NCBI RefSeq assembly: GCF_019175385.1
Contig: NC_083344.1
Span: forward strand, 57,040,782 to 57,104,781
Direction of reading: 5' to 3'
From: Lycium barbarum
Taxonomy: Eukaryota; Streptophyta; Magnoliopsida; Solanales; Solanaceae
DNA length: 64,000 nt
In this document: in pieces, positions 34,124 through 45,478 of the stretch
How positions within the stretch are numbered: the first letter of the stretch is position 1
How the letters are laid out: the number at the start of each line of letters is the position of its first letter
Made by a program: the position numbers and the translations under genes
Notes under the pieces: generated by a model
What the model saw: only the letters and a program-made list of their open reading frames with translations
Told to the model about the DNA's origin: nothing
Database searches by the model: none

Positions 34124-35271
34124 GGGTCCCACATCACCAAGGGTCCCACATCTGACTTTGCATTGAAATCTATGCTACCCTCCTTTCTTCCTGCTCAACT
34201 GGGGCCATGGTCGAGCTAATAATACTGGAGCTCTCCCTTGCTGCTCTAACACTGTCGGGGTCAAATCCACCCCGAATGATGGCCCATCCTAGATCTTAGA
34301 TGACTCGGTCTCAATAGTAGCATAGCCTCAGATGGTTCCTCCTCTATAGAATAACTCACTCCCACTCTTGTAGTAATCATAGCCCTCGAATCATTTGTAG
34401 TTCTTCCTGTAGAAGTCATCTTCTGACTACAAAACAAACAAAGGTCAGGATTAAGAATTTCATTTTCTATGACTCAGCTCTATAGCATAATCTTGGACAA
34501 GAAAGAAGGGTAACCATCCTAAATGCCCTGCAGCCTCCTATTTATAAGTGTGGCACGCAATACACCATAAATAAGACTCTACTAGACACGGCTTGTAGAC
34601 ATCTCTAGGACAAACCTGCTATGATACAATGTTTGCCACGACCCAAACGAGAGGCCGCAGCGGCACTCGGCCTACCTACCAGGCACCACCATGACATATA
34701 TCCATAACCATACTAGCATACATAAGTGGACCAGGAGGGCAGCCATGAGATTTTAAATAAGCATATAGAAAGCTCGACAAGAGATAACCCCAACATGGTA
34801 TAAATAAGATATACTGACCTATAAAGCCAACATGAACATCCGCACAAACATCTATATACCTGAAATTTGTGTACAAATCTCTAAAGAGTACATAAGTGTC
34901 ATAAGGTCCGGACAGGTCCGCGCCATACCTATAAACATGCATACATATCTATACTGATCCAAAAGGGCAACTCCGGAGCAAGTGAAGTATAGTGACGCCA
35001 TCCACTAAGCTGATAATGTACTGGGAGAACTGTCAACCATTATATCGGGACTGGCGGGCATGAAATGCAGTGTGCCCAGGCCAAGGGACTTCAGTACGAA
35101 TAAAGTATCGAGTATGTAAGGCATGAAAATAACATAATAGAAACATAAAAGTAACATGAGACAAGCAGGAGTCAACCTATACATTTGAATACCTCTGAGG
35201 GCCATGATATGCATAAGAATCATACATGTGCGTATATAACATCTGGTCATACATATATATGCATATATAAG
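34124..35271 (-). mobile_element. Reversed 5' end of a Tekay-related element (copy D)
   Basis: Same fragment as 913-2085, with about 60 bases lost at its left end; the LTR end is at 34634. Confidence 0.78.
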
Positions 35272-35850
35272 TCCACTAAGCCTCTGTGGTCATCCCATCG
35301 TATTGTCATGTCCTACACTCTTTCAAAACCAAAGGATAGGGAACAACCTCTGCTTTATTTGGCCATCTCTGAGGTAGTGGTAAGTGCAGTCTTAGTGCGT
35401 GAGAAAAGGGTATTCAGTTTCCTATTTACTATGTAAGTAGAATCATGTCGAGGCTGAAATAGGGTGTACCTATTTCTGGAAAGGTTGGCCTTTGCCCTAG
35501 ATATGGAATCACGAAAGCTCAGGCCATACTTTCAGTGTCATCCAATGGGTGGTGGAAATAAGTGAATTCAATATAGAATATAAACCTCAAACTTCGATTA
35601 AGTCACAGGTCCTAGTCAACTTCATTGCTGATTTCAGTCTGCAGGTGGCTACGCAAGCAAAAAAGAAAGTTGACTTACTCTCTGTGACTACCCCTGAGGT
35701 TTGGATGCTCTATACTAATGGGGCATCTAACTTTAAGGGATCTAGTCTAGGAGTAGTTTTGCATACTCCCACCGGTGAAATTTTGAGACAAGCAATACAT
35801 AGTATACCTTTAACTAACAATGAAGCCGAGTATGAGGCTTTGATTGTACA
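35272..35850 (+). pseudogene. Tat-lineage RNase H/aRNH relic (copy D, longest open stretch)
   Basis: This is the best-preserved copy. One frame from about 35549 reads EISEFNIEYKPQTSIKSQ, NFIADFSLQVATQAKKK, VWMLYTNGASNFKG and TNNEAEYEALIV. This is the linker and aRNH of Tat/Ogre pol, with the catalytic Asp replaced by Asn. The upstream RNase H piece LYLAISEVVVSAVLVREKR is in another frame after an internal deletion. It is cut by the Tekay LTR at 35851. Confidence 0.82.
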
Positions 35851-37179
35851 TGTTACACCTCGGAAAATCTTCTGTTGGTACGCAAGTGAATGAACTAGTA
35901 AGGGGAATGTGTATACGATATTTTCGTGAGCGAGCGATGACATTCGATGATTCTAGATAAGAGTTCAAAGATGTTAGAGATGGGGGAAGAGGATTGCCAA
36001 GAGAAGGCAAAGTATTTGATAAGCATCGGAAAGAAATTACGAGTGACGAGTTAGTAAGGGCTTAATGATGTCTTGGACAAAAGTGATAACGTCCCTTGAA
36101 TTGGTATTGAAGTGTTGATCAAGTGGAGATCAAACGAGACGGCGAAACGAACTTCGGGATCACTGGGGATTATGCGGACAAACATACTGGCCGTATAATT
36201 TATACAGTCCGTATGTTTGGGACCGTATAATCAACCCAGATTGGCCAAACTTTCTGGACCAATTGTACGACCAAACATACGGCCCGTACAATTTATACGG
36301 ACCGTATGTTGGTCCGTATAATTGGTCGGGACAGATTTTGTTCAATAAATGTAAGGGACCAAGGTTATTTCATTTCATTTCTACTTCACACCCCTTCTCT
36401 CTAAAACATATCTCTACATATATTCCACAAGTTATCAAGGGTTTTTAGTGATCAACAACACAAAACAAGTGAATCAAGTGTAAGCAAACCCATTAAAGAT
36501 CCTTCAAGTCAAGAAATCTCATTGGAGATAAACTAGGGTTTTTGCTCAAGTGGAGTATTACCAGCTAAGGCTTGTTCCTACAACATCTAAGGTAAGATTT
36601 ATGGTATTTATATGTTGTTTAAGGTATTTGGAAGTTGAAATGCTTGGATTTTAGAAGAGTATAGCAAAATGGGTCATGAATGATGAATAGTGACGTTTTG
36701 AGAAATAGTTTGAATTGAATCATGATTGTTGTTGTGTTGTGACATGAATGGGTTATAAATGACGTTAAGATCATGAAATGGAAATTGTATGTGAATGGAC
36801 GAAATCGTGTGTTATGATCTTGAATATGGATAATTGGAAGTGAATTGAGAATGTGGTTAGTGTAAATGATCAAAGGCTATTGTTATGATATTGTAAATGT
36901 ATTGTTGACGTTTGGGAGTTGAACAATGATATGGAGGAATGTTGTATAAATAAAGGAGATGTTGTCCGATTTTCCCTAGCTTTAGCCATTTATGCTAGTT
37001 GTCAATTCTAACGATAGTATGACCTTGATGAAGGTATAAACGCAAGCGTGGAAGGGAACGCGCAAGTGTTATATAGTCGAACAAAAAGGTATGTAAGGCT
37101 AACCCTTCTTTCATAAGGCATGGTGCTTTGGCCAAACGTCTAAATCTCCTATAAGGCTATGATTCCCCTCAAACGATTT
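35851..37179 (+). repeat. Tekay LTR, first part, split by the Tat-type element
   Basis: It begins TGTTACACCTCGG and matches the LTR at 2666 onward. It is interrupted after CAAACGATTT by the element at 37180 and resumes at 50331-50549. It holds the hairpin module (36170-36325), leader and both splice-donor-like sites. Confidence 0.88.
37175..37179 (+). repeat. Left target-site duplication GATTT
   Basis: GATTT here and at 50331-50335; uninterrupted sister LTRs read AACGATTTGATTCTCC. This is the 5-bp duplication expected for LTR retrotransposons. Confidence 0.92.
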
Positions 37180-37949
37180 TGTAGACACGTAATTTTGACC
37201 CTCCCGGGATGTTTTCATTGTCTTATTGATTAACTTTTCTTTTTAGTCTAATATTGGACATTTTTAACTTTATTTCATTTTTTAGTAGGTTTTTATTATA
37301 GAATTTGAAAACTGCAAAAAAAAAAAAAAGGAGTCTCATTTTAGAATATAATAAGTTTTATTTTAATTTGCAACAAAAGAAAGAAAATTTCCCAAAAAAT
37401 ATGTTTTCTTGGTTTCTAAAGTTATCACAACTTTTGAGTTTTATAAAATAGTTTTAAGCTACTGTAATAGTGTTATTTAGTTGGGAGAATTATTTTCTTG
37501 TCATTTTGATTTCGTTTCAATATTTTGGGTGATATTTTTTTTCATTAAATTAGTTAGTATATTTTATTTTAGTTTAAGTTTTCTTTTAGATAATTCAAGA
37601 AATATCTCATTACTTTTGTCTTTTTTCCTAACTAACTCACACATGATACCACTCTTATTTTGACACCTCACCTAGAATAATTCTTGCTGACCACTCCACT
37701 CTTCCACAAAATATACCACCTCACCACAAAATGACAAAAGTTATAACAAATTTTATCACAAAAATGGGGGAGGAACACGTGAGAGGGGGTGTTATGGTTA
37801 GGGGTGGGGATCACACAATTAACAAAAAAAAATTGAAAAATGAAAGAAATGAGGGGTAGGACACGTGACAAAAAGCTTAATGAGGAGAATATTTTATAGG
37901 GAATGGGCCCCACTCTTTTAATGTTTGTTGGAGGGCAATAGAGATAGGA

Positions 37950-37956
37950 TATAAAG
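37950..37956 (+). promoter_or_regulatory. TATA box of the Tat-type 5' LTR
   Basis: TATAAAG in GGATATAAAGTAAT, repeated at 48420-48426 in the 3' LTR. It lies about 770 bp into the LTR. Confidence 0.6.
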
Positions 37957-39295
37957 TAATAGATATATCATAGATAGAGAAAGAGAAACGGAGAAAAAAA
38001 AAAGAATCAGCAGCCAAGGAACCACCTCTACTCCTCACCTTGCTCACCATTTTTCATCGCTTAAACCCCACAAAATAACCATGACAGCACCATAAAAACC
38101 TCCATTAAATTTGCACACCCTTCAACTATGGAGACTTCACCTTCAAGCTTCTATAATCACCATAAACCCCATTAAAATGCATGCAAGAACACCATTATTA
38201 AACTACACAAGCTCACCATCATTGTCGACACACCTCAAAACCATCTTCTTTTCTGTTGCTTGGTCAAGTTAGAGGCTCCGTTTGGATTTCTATTCGTGTT
38301 CCGGCAAAAGTTTCATTATTCTAGCTAATGTGGTATAGACGGAAAAGTTGGACACATTTGATACATTAATATAAGGTCCATTACTTTTTAATGTACTCGG
38401 TTCTTGTTTTTTTTAATGATTTATCTAAATTTTGTTGCGTTACCGTGTTTAATTTTGTTATTTACCCATTGTTTTTAAATAGTCCGTTTCTCAACTTATG
38501 TTATTTAATTTCGTCTTTGTCAATTTGGTGGATAATCTGGATTGAGTTGTTTCTATCTTTAGCCATATGTTTCATTTGACCATTTTAATCAATTTATGTG
38601 CTTTCCTTCATATTACGTTAATCATTTTTTTTAGCTCGTTGAAGTACGTTTGGTTAAACATGTTATATGGTTTAGGTAAATGTACTATAAATTACCTCTT
38701 TGTTTTATCTAAATTTAGAAGCATTAATCGAGCTACTGATTCTACGGATTTACTTTTTGTATTGATAGATTCAGTTTAAAATAATGATAAAAATGGGTTT
38801 ATGTATTATCCATAAAAACTTTTGTTTAAAATCACTGTAACACTAAATATGTTTGGCGTGGATTGCTGTTTATCGTAGTATCCCAAATGGGAGTTTTGCT
38901 CTTACTTTAAATTTTGTTCAAATTAATCATTTTGATCGTGATTTGGATAGAGTCTTTTATTTACGGGTTTTAGGCTAGAATAGATGAAGTAGGAGAAAAC
39001 AAATCAGGCCTAGATAAACATTAAGGCCCGATTAATTATTTAAATGTGAGATGAGCGACATGGGGTGCGAATTATTTCAAACTCCGTTGTCAATTATAGA
39101 AAAGAGCGGAAAAACCAATTGTAAGAGAGCGAGATGGGTTGCGAATTTATTCAAAACCCGTTGTCAAAGAGTGGAAAAGGACTATAAAAAAAATATATAA
39201 CCAGATAATAATTTTAAGTCTCAGATTTTAGAGACAAATAATTGCCTTTAACGCTAGACGAGCTTTAGGCACGTTTTAAGACGTTTGTTTCGATT

Positions 39296-39467
39296 AAGAA
39301 TGCGGTTACGCATCTTATTTCGAGTTGTTTTTTTTTATATAACTCAAGGATGCGGTTACGCACCTTGGCCGAACTCGTTTTAATAATTAATTTTGTTTCG
39401 AATAAGAATACAGTTATGAATCTTACTTTGAGACGCTTAAAAGATTCGGAATGCAGTTACGCATCCG
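39296..39467 (+). other. Four GTTA-loop hairpins in the LTR
   Basis: The units are at 39296-39316, 39346-39366, 39404-39424 and 39447-39467. The general form is AAG-A-TGCG, loop GTTA, CGCA-CTT. The third is decayed here but intact in the 3' LTR (49884-49904, TGCA-GTTA-TGCA). The fourth has outer arms CGG/CCG instead of AAG/CTT. A fifth unit lies inside the element at 40072-40092 (AGG/CCT arms). Confidence 0.7.
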
Positions 39468-40661
39468 GTTTAAAACCAATAAATGTTCAACAATAAAAGT
39501 ACGAGCAAATCAAGGCTCAAATACATAATATATTCAAAGATTAATTTAAGCTAGGTATGAGTCGATAAAGAGACCGTGCTAGAACCACGGGACTCGGGGA
39601 ATGCCTAACACCTTCTCCCTGGTCAACAGAATTCCTTACCCGGTCTTCTGTTTTCGCGAACCATAATAAAAGAGTCATTTCCTTTTGATTAGGGATTCAT
39701 AAGGTGGCTTGGAACACCAAAACTCAATTTCAAGTGGCGACTCTGTAAATAAAATAATCCCTTTTCAAAACCGTCACTTCAAATGGAAAAACCCTTTAAT
39801 AATAAAACCTGCGCGTTTATAGCGCGGGGGCGCAAAAAAGGGGTGTGACATCTTTGGCGACTCTGCTGGGGACTAACCAGAATTCGAGCTTTGTGATATT
39901 GTCTTATATTTGGCTTTTATTATTATTATTATTATTTGGATTTATTATGTGTTGTTGAGCCTAATGTGCTAACTGCCGCCCATTTACCGCTTTGATATTG
40001 TTGAACTGTATTATAAACTGTTTTCTCTCGCGCACCCCTCTGAGTCTCTGAAACACTTCTCACACAGTCACAGGAATGCAGTTATGTATCCTAACTTTCT
40101 GTCAAGATAAAGTCGGAGCATCTTGGTGTCCGGTGAAGGATTTTAGTCACACATGTTAGGCGGGACAGGATAAGCAATGAAGTCGGAATAGCACTGCTAC
40201 CGACAGTATTGCCCCTCCCCGGCTCGAGTTGTCCACTCGGGTTAGCTAGTCTAGACACCGTTTTCCATTAGGTTTTAAACCTAGCAGAACTGAAACGCAG
40301 ACATGATTATCCCTAGTAGGATCCGCTTATATGCATCACTTGCATTTGACTTAGTGGGACACGGCACAGGGGTCGGGTCCGTCTAGGATAGGTATCCCTT
40401 TTTCTGACCGACCTGTGCATCTCATGTGCTATTTGCAATATTATTTTTAAGGCTTGCTTGATTGTTGATCAGCTTCAGGCTAACTAGTGAAATAGAAGAG
40501 AGAGAAGCATTCATCTGACTTTTTACGCACCCATTTTCCTTAAACCTCTAATTTGTCTGGCTCTTGCTAAGAATAAGAAAGGAAGGGTTCAATTCGAGAC
40601 GAGTTTATTAATTAATTTATTTATTTGAAAAAAAATAACAACTTAGCATTCCAATCTGGAC

Positions 40662-40728
40662 GAACTACGCACACCTGATTCCCGTCCCTCGGGGCGACGA
40701 TACGTAGGCAGCCCATATCGGGTTCGGT
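40662..40728 (+). other. Dispersed structured motif, copy 1
   Basis: GAACTACG, CCTGATTC, hairpin CGTCCC/GGG-GACG, then GATACGTAGGCA, hairpin GCCC/GGGT, then TTCGGT. Other copies are at 41064, 43867 and 47462. Confidence 0.65.
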
Positions 40729-41063
40729 GATCCTTATTAAAAAAAATTAAAAAAAAAGTGTTTTTATTTTGTATTAGAAAATCCGAAAAACAAAGGAGAT
40801 AGTTTTATTTTATTTTTACTTTAAAAAAAAAAGGAGATTTCATTTTAACTCCCTATCCAAAAGAAAAAGGAAAATGCAAAAAGATTTTACTTTGAGTAGT
40901 ATTTTTAGCGGGGTTTCTTTGAAGGAAATTTTACAATCAAAATCCAAAAAGATTTTTTTTTCTTTTCAAGTTTTTGTAGTTTTTTTCTCTTCCTAAATTT
41001 CAAAAAAAAAAAGAAGAGAAAATTCGAAACAATTTTGTTGATTACTTTTTGCCGAAACTTCCC

Positions 41064-41129
41064 GAACTACGCAAAGATCTGATTCATGTACCAGCATGAT
41101 ACGTAGGCAACCCAAGTCGAGTTCGATCG
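41064..41129 (+). other. Dispersed structured motif, copy 2
   Basis: GAACTACG, CTGATT, hairpin CATG/CATG, GATACGTAGGCA, then a weak second stem AAC/GTT and GTTCG. Confidence 0.6.
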
Positions 41130-41402
41130 AATTAGTTTCAAAAAATCCAAAAAGAGTATTGAAAGAGCGGAGAATAAAAAGAGTGGAAAGAAAAAGAGAG
41201 ATAATCATAAAAAGAGAAAAAAAGATGAGTGAACCGAGAGGCATGGAAAGCAAAATGAAAGAGAGAAAGGCCAAATCAAACGAAAATGGGGATGATGCCA
41301 AAATGACATTGTTACCCTTAGAATAATTCTAGAACTAATAATCGTGCATATGTGACTTGCGCGCGGTTCCCTAACTCAATCGTTTTTTTTTATTGATGAT
41401 GT

Positions 41403-43016
41403 TTGATTTTAGAAGGTGGTTGGTTTGTGGTTTTAAAACTGGCGACTCATCCTTACAACACAAGGTCAAAAAACAAAAAGGCAATGGCGACCAACGAGGA
41501 CACTGGGTTGGTTGATGCTAGCGCTCAAACACCGTTGGTTGACCAAAACTCGAGGCTAGCCGAAGAAGTGAGAATGTTAAAACAACACATGGCAAGCATG
41601 TATCGGGCTTGGATGACTGGTCAGGCACCACCTCCACCGCCACCTGGCTTCTTTGACATTTCCCCTAATATGCCGACCGCAACCCGAGCTCCACTCATTG
41701 TGCCTGGTGATCCATCTAACAGTGGGCCCATGTTTAAAACCCTTGATGCTCAACCCTATACTCTAGAACCGACTTTAAATATCTCTAATCCTCACTTTGA
41801 GCCTCCCGTTAACAGTGAAAAACTTGATAAGACCGTGGATGATGAGGAAATGACTAGAAAGATGAAAAACTTGGAGCAATCCATAAGATACTTGCAAGGT
41901 CAGGAAGGTCACAAGAGTGTTTCATACAAAGACTTGTGCATGATTCCTAATGTTCACTTACCCTCTGGTTTTAAGACTCCAAAGTTTGACAAGTATGATG
42001 GGCATGGTGATCCTATGGCCTATTTGAAGAGGTATTGAAATCAGTTGAGAGGAGCTGGAGGTAAAGATGAAATGCTTATGGCCTGCTTTAGTGATAGCTT
42101 AACAGGAATAGCCTCGGATTGGTTCGCTGATCAGGACGTCACTAAGTGGCATATTTGGGATGACATGGCTCAAGAGTTTGTGCGATAATTTCAGTATAAT
42201 ATAGATATTGCTCCAGATAAAGTGTCCATGACCAAGGTGCAGAAGAAATCTACAGAAAGTTTCAGGGAATTCGCCATTAGGTGGAGAGAGCAAACTGCTA
42301 GAGTAAAGCCTCCAATGGTAGAAGGTGAGGTTGTAGATACTTTTCTCCAAGCCCAAACTGAAGAATACTATCAACACATGCTCCCGGCACTGGGCAAACC
42401 GTTTATTGAGGTCATTAAGATGGGGGAAATGATAGAAGATGGAATCAAAACAGGACGTATCATGAGTTTTGCTGACATGAAAGTAAATGCTGAAGTAACT
42501 CAAAATGGTTCCGGAAGCCTGAGCGACATGAGGGAAAATGATGATGTAGCCATGATTATACCAAAACTGCGACGAGGTTTGAAGGGTCCATCTTGCTCAT
42601 ATACCCAGCCACATCCTCAAGTCTATTCCCAAACTCCATACGCTCAACCTCAACATTACTTTCCTCCACAAGACCCTCAATATTCCATGTCACCTCTCCA
42701 GTACTTTGCCTGTGCTGCACAGCCATATGTTCAGCCATATCCTTACCAACAATGGTGTGCACCAGCTCCACAGGTTTCTTACCCCCCACAAGCATATCGA
42801 CCTCATACCAGCTCCATCTTTCGACCTAGGCCGGAATACAAGAAAGAGAGGCAACAAAGAAGGGAGGCCTCTGGAAAACTTCCCGGGCTATCAGTCCCAA
42901 TTCCAGAAGTTGATAAGGATGAATTGGTTAAAGGGACCCAGAACTTGTTTGCTGAGCATAATTTGATTGAAAATGATAATGGTCCAAGTAATGCTTATGT
43001 GCAACTTAGTGGCTAA
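41403..43016 (+). pseudogene. gag: Tat/Ogre-type gag (two nonsense changes)
   Basis: A single frame of about 537 codons with stops only at 42036-42038 (TGA where Cys is usual in LKRYCNQLRGAGG) and 42186-42188 (TAA where Gln is usual in FVRQFQYN). Features: N-terminal HPYNTRSKNKK, a predicted coiled stretch (NSRLAEEVRMLKQHMASMY), a Pro run, then the gag core KTPKFDKYDGHGDPMAYLKR, ASDWFADQDVTKWHIWDDMA, STESFREFAIRWREQTARVK, and a Pro/Tyr/Gln-rich C-terminus with no zinc knuckle seen. Gag forms the particle. A shorter start at about 41484 (MATNEDTG) is possible. No pol follows the stop at 43014. Confidence 0.88.
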
Positions 43017-44214
43017 GGTGTCAGCTCTGCAGTTGGGAAGTTTCTCATCTCCCCTCTAGGAAGGAGTCTTGGTAGTTTGTTTTGATGTTCTTTCTGTTAT
43101 CCGGGTTATTCTAAGGTTGTAATCTAGAAATTTTTTGCTTGTTTTAATGTCCACAACCCTTCTATCATTTTGTTTAATAATAATAAAAAAAAAGGAGTTT
43201 TTGTTTTGTCATTTCCTAGTATATTTTCTTTAATTTTTCTTTTGTATAGTTCTTTTTAGGCTGGTTCTATTGACATGACATGCATGCGGATATTTTTAGC
43301 CATATCTTGAAGGCCAGTTTAATTACACGAGAAATGCACCCAAAGGATTGAAAATGGTAAAGAAAAACATGGGAGGAAATATTAGAGTGCTGAAACATTT
43401 TGAGAGTAAGCTGAAGTCTGGCTTGAATGAAACTAATACGATCACTTTGGGAATCATGTGAATGGCACTAGTGTATAACAAATGTTGATCCCAAGTGATT
43501 TGAAGTGGGCCAATATCAAGAGAGGTCAAAAAAGCAAGTTCGCTCCAATTAACTTGAGTCATCCATTATAAAGAGATACCATATGATTTTCACTTCTCAT
43601 TCTCGAATCGCATGCTTTATACTTGATATTTTTAATGATTGCTATGACGAAGGCATTTCATTCTGCTATCTGAACATTGTGTCACCCTTTGCTAGCCCTT
43701 TTGAGCCTTAGTTTTATTTTCTTTCGTATCCCTCTATTGGAATCAAAGTACAGTACAACAAAGAGTCGGAAGAGAAAAAGTGAAAAGGTAAGGAGAAAGT
43801 CAAAATGAAGAGAAAAGAGTTGAAAGAAAAAAAAACTAAGAGAAACACACAAGAAATGAGCTGCCGGAACTACGTCTGACCTGATTCTTGTCTCGACAGG
43901 ATACGTAGGCAACCCTATGCTGGGGTTCGGTCCAACCCAAATAAGATTCGAAATTTCCCATTTCAAAGAAACTGGGACAGAAGTTATTTTTCCTTTTGAG
44001 TCGATTCCAAAAGTTGTAAGTCTCACCCCTATTATTTTTATGTTGTCTTTGAGCCTTCACGCCATCCTTTCTTTTCAACCCTATCCAAAGCCACGTTACA
44101 ACCAAAGAAAAGACCTTCAGATCAATCATTGAATGTCAAGGCTGAGCACGCTATGAGTACAAAAAAATTGCTAACGTGCATCACCTGTCTGCGTAAGCAT
44201 AAGGGAAGTGGAAG
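43017..44214 (+). other. Non-coding region after Tat-type gag
   Basis: I see no pol domain and no other gene. It contains one structured motif copy (43867-43932); the rest is A/T-rich and unrecognised. This is where PR-RT-RNase H-INT would begin in an autonomous element. Confidence 0.7.
43867..43932 (+). other. Dispersed structured motif, copy 3
   Basis: GAACTACG, CCTGATTC, hairpin TTGTC/GACAG, GATACGTAGGCA, hairpin AACCC/GGGTT, TTCGGTCC. The final bases resemble a tRNA T-arm, but there is no cloverleaf. Confidence 0.65.
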
Positions 44215-44640
44215 AAGAGAATGAAAATGAGAGAGTATTACCGGTAAAAGCCTTCACAGGCACCATAAGGCAATGAAGATCTGAGAGAAATGAAAATGAG
44301 AGTCTCTCACTGGTGAAAACCTTCACAGGCGCCATGAGTCGACGTTGAGTTGAGAGAATGAAAATGAGAGAGTCTTACCAGTGAAAACCTTCACAGGCAC
44401 CATAAGGCAATAAAGATTTGAGAGAAATGAAAATGAGAGTCTCTCACTGGTGAAAACTTTCACAGGCACCATAAGTCGACGGTGAGTTGAGAGAATGAAA
44501 ATGAGAGAGTCTTACCGGTGAAAACCTTCACAGGCACCATAAGGCGACGGTGAGTTGAGGGAATGAAAATGAGAGAGTCTTATTGGTGAAAACCCTCATG
44601 GGCACCGTAAGGCGATGGTAAGATGAGAGACAAATAAAAG
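44215..44640 (+). repeat. Tandem array, 68-69 bp monomers in alternating types
   Basis: Units marked by ATGAAAATGAGAG start at 44221, 44290, 44358, 44427, 44495 and 44563. They alternate between a type with AGTCTTACCGGTG and one with GTCTCTCACTGGTG, giving a 137-bp dimer at first, then two of the first type in a row. A decayed seventh copy follows. Each contains GAAAACCTTCACAGGCACC. Confidence 0.9.
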
Positions 44641-45478
44641 AGAGAGGTTTAGTGATAAAAACACTTCGGAGCGCCACTAGCCGAATGAGAGTCTGGAGCC
44701 TATTAAATAGGTTGGGATATGAAGCCTTGATTTCAAAACAAGTGTGAGAGCACAACGGGAGTTAAAGAATAGATTGATTGAACAGATTAGGCCGCTCAAT
44801 CCAAAATTCATGTCATGACCATTGGAGCCAGCGACCACATTCAGATAAGTGTCTTCTTTTCTTTTCTCCTAATAAGGGACATTTCCACTTCTACATCTTT
44901 TAACTTCTTTTGTTTTGTTTCGTTGAGTCGTCCATGTAGAACGGGTAGAGAAAGGATTTCAAAACTTGCTACCAGCTTTTCCAATTGCGAAGCAAAACAT
45001 CTGGCTAGCACATGAAGGTAGCATGATTCAAAGTGGGTAGAGTACCCAATGAGTTATCATTCATTGATAGATTATAGATTCATGAAAATATATGGGATCA
45101 GTAGAGTTTGAATTAATAGGCACCATGAAACAATGGTATTGGTATTGGTTTTGATTTAAAGTCACTGAAAGTCACTTCGGTAGCCAGAATTTGGGTCAGT
45201 GGTCCAACGAGCCGACAACGAGTGCAGACTATTTGAAATCACAGCTAAGTAGAACAAGTGCATGAGCAAACACCTTCAGAACCAAGGCCACAAACCAACC
45301 ACTACATTTTAAAACTCACAACTTTTCTTTGTTTGAAACAGGAATGGATATTATCCTCAAATCAAAGGGTCAAAGCTTCAACAGGTACAATGTCTTATGT
45401 TTGTCGATGCAAAAGGCAATGTCACAACATATGTTTTCAAGCAACAAAAACTGATCGACTTTTCAATTATGAATACTG
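44641..45478 (+). other. Unrecognised non-coding stretch in the Tat-type element
   Basis: No gene, repeat array or known domain is seen here. Confidence 0.6.

Larger units (their letters stand above)
37180..39850 (+). repeat. 5' LTR of the Tat-type element
   Basis: 2,671 bp, from TGTAGACACG to GGGTGTGACA. It contains a TATA box at 37950-37956 (GGATATAAAGTAA), a pyrimidine/A-rich leader, and four GTTA-loop hairpins at 39296-39467. Short open frames in it are repeated in the other LTR only because the LTRs are copies of each other. Confidence 0.93.
39851..41402 (+). other. Primer-binding site and 1.5-kb leader of the Tat-type element
   Basis: TGGCGACTCTGCTGGGGAC at 39855-39873 matches the complement of a plant Arg-tRNA 3' end apart from a few bases, as in Ogre/Tat elements. 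The leader holds no convincing gene. It contains a GTTA hairpin (40072-40092) and two copies of the GAACTACG/GATACGTAGGCA motif (40662-40728, 41064-41129), among A-rich tracts. Confidence 0.8.

Noticed and set aside
37481..38779. Short Phe/Leu-rich frames repeated in both Tat-type LTRs
   Set aside because: T-rich LTR sequence gives such frames by chance; both copies exist because the LTRs are identical by descent.
43867..43932. tRNA-like gene (GGTTCGGTCC resembles a B box)
   Set aside because: No acceptor stem, anticodon arm or A box can be placed; the copies at 40662, 41064 and 47462 lose the resemblance.
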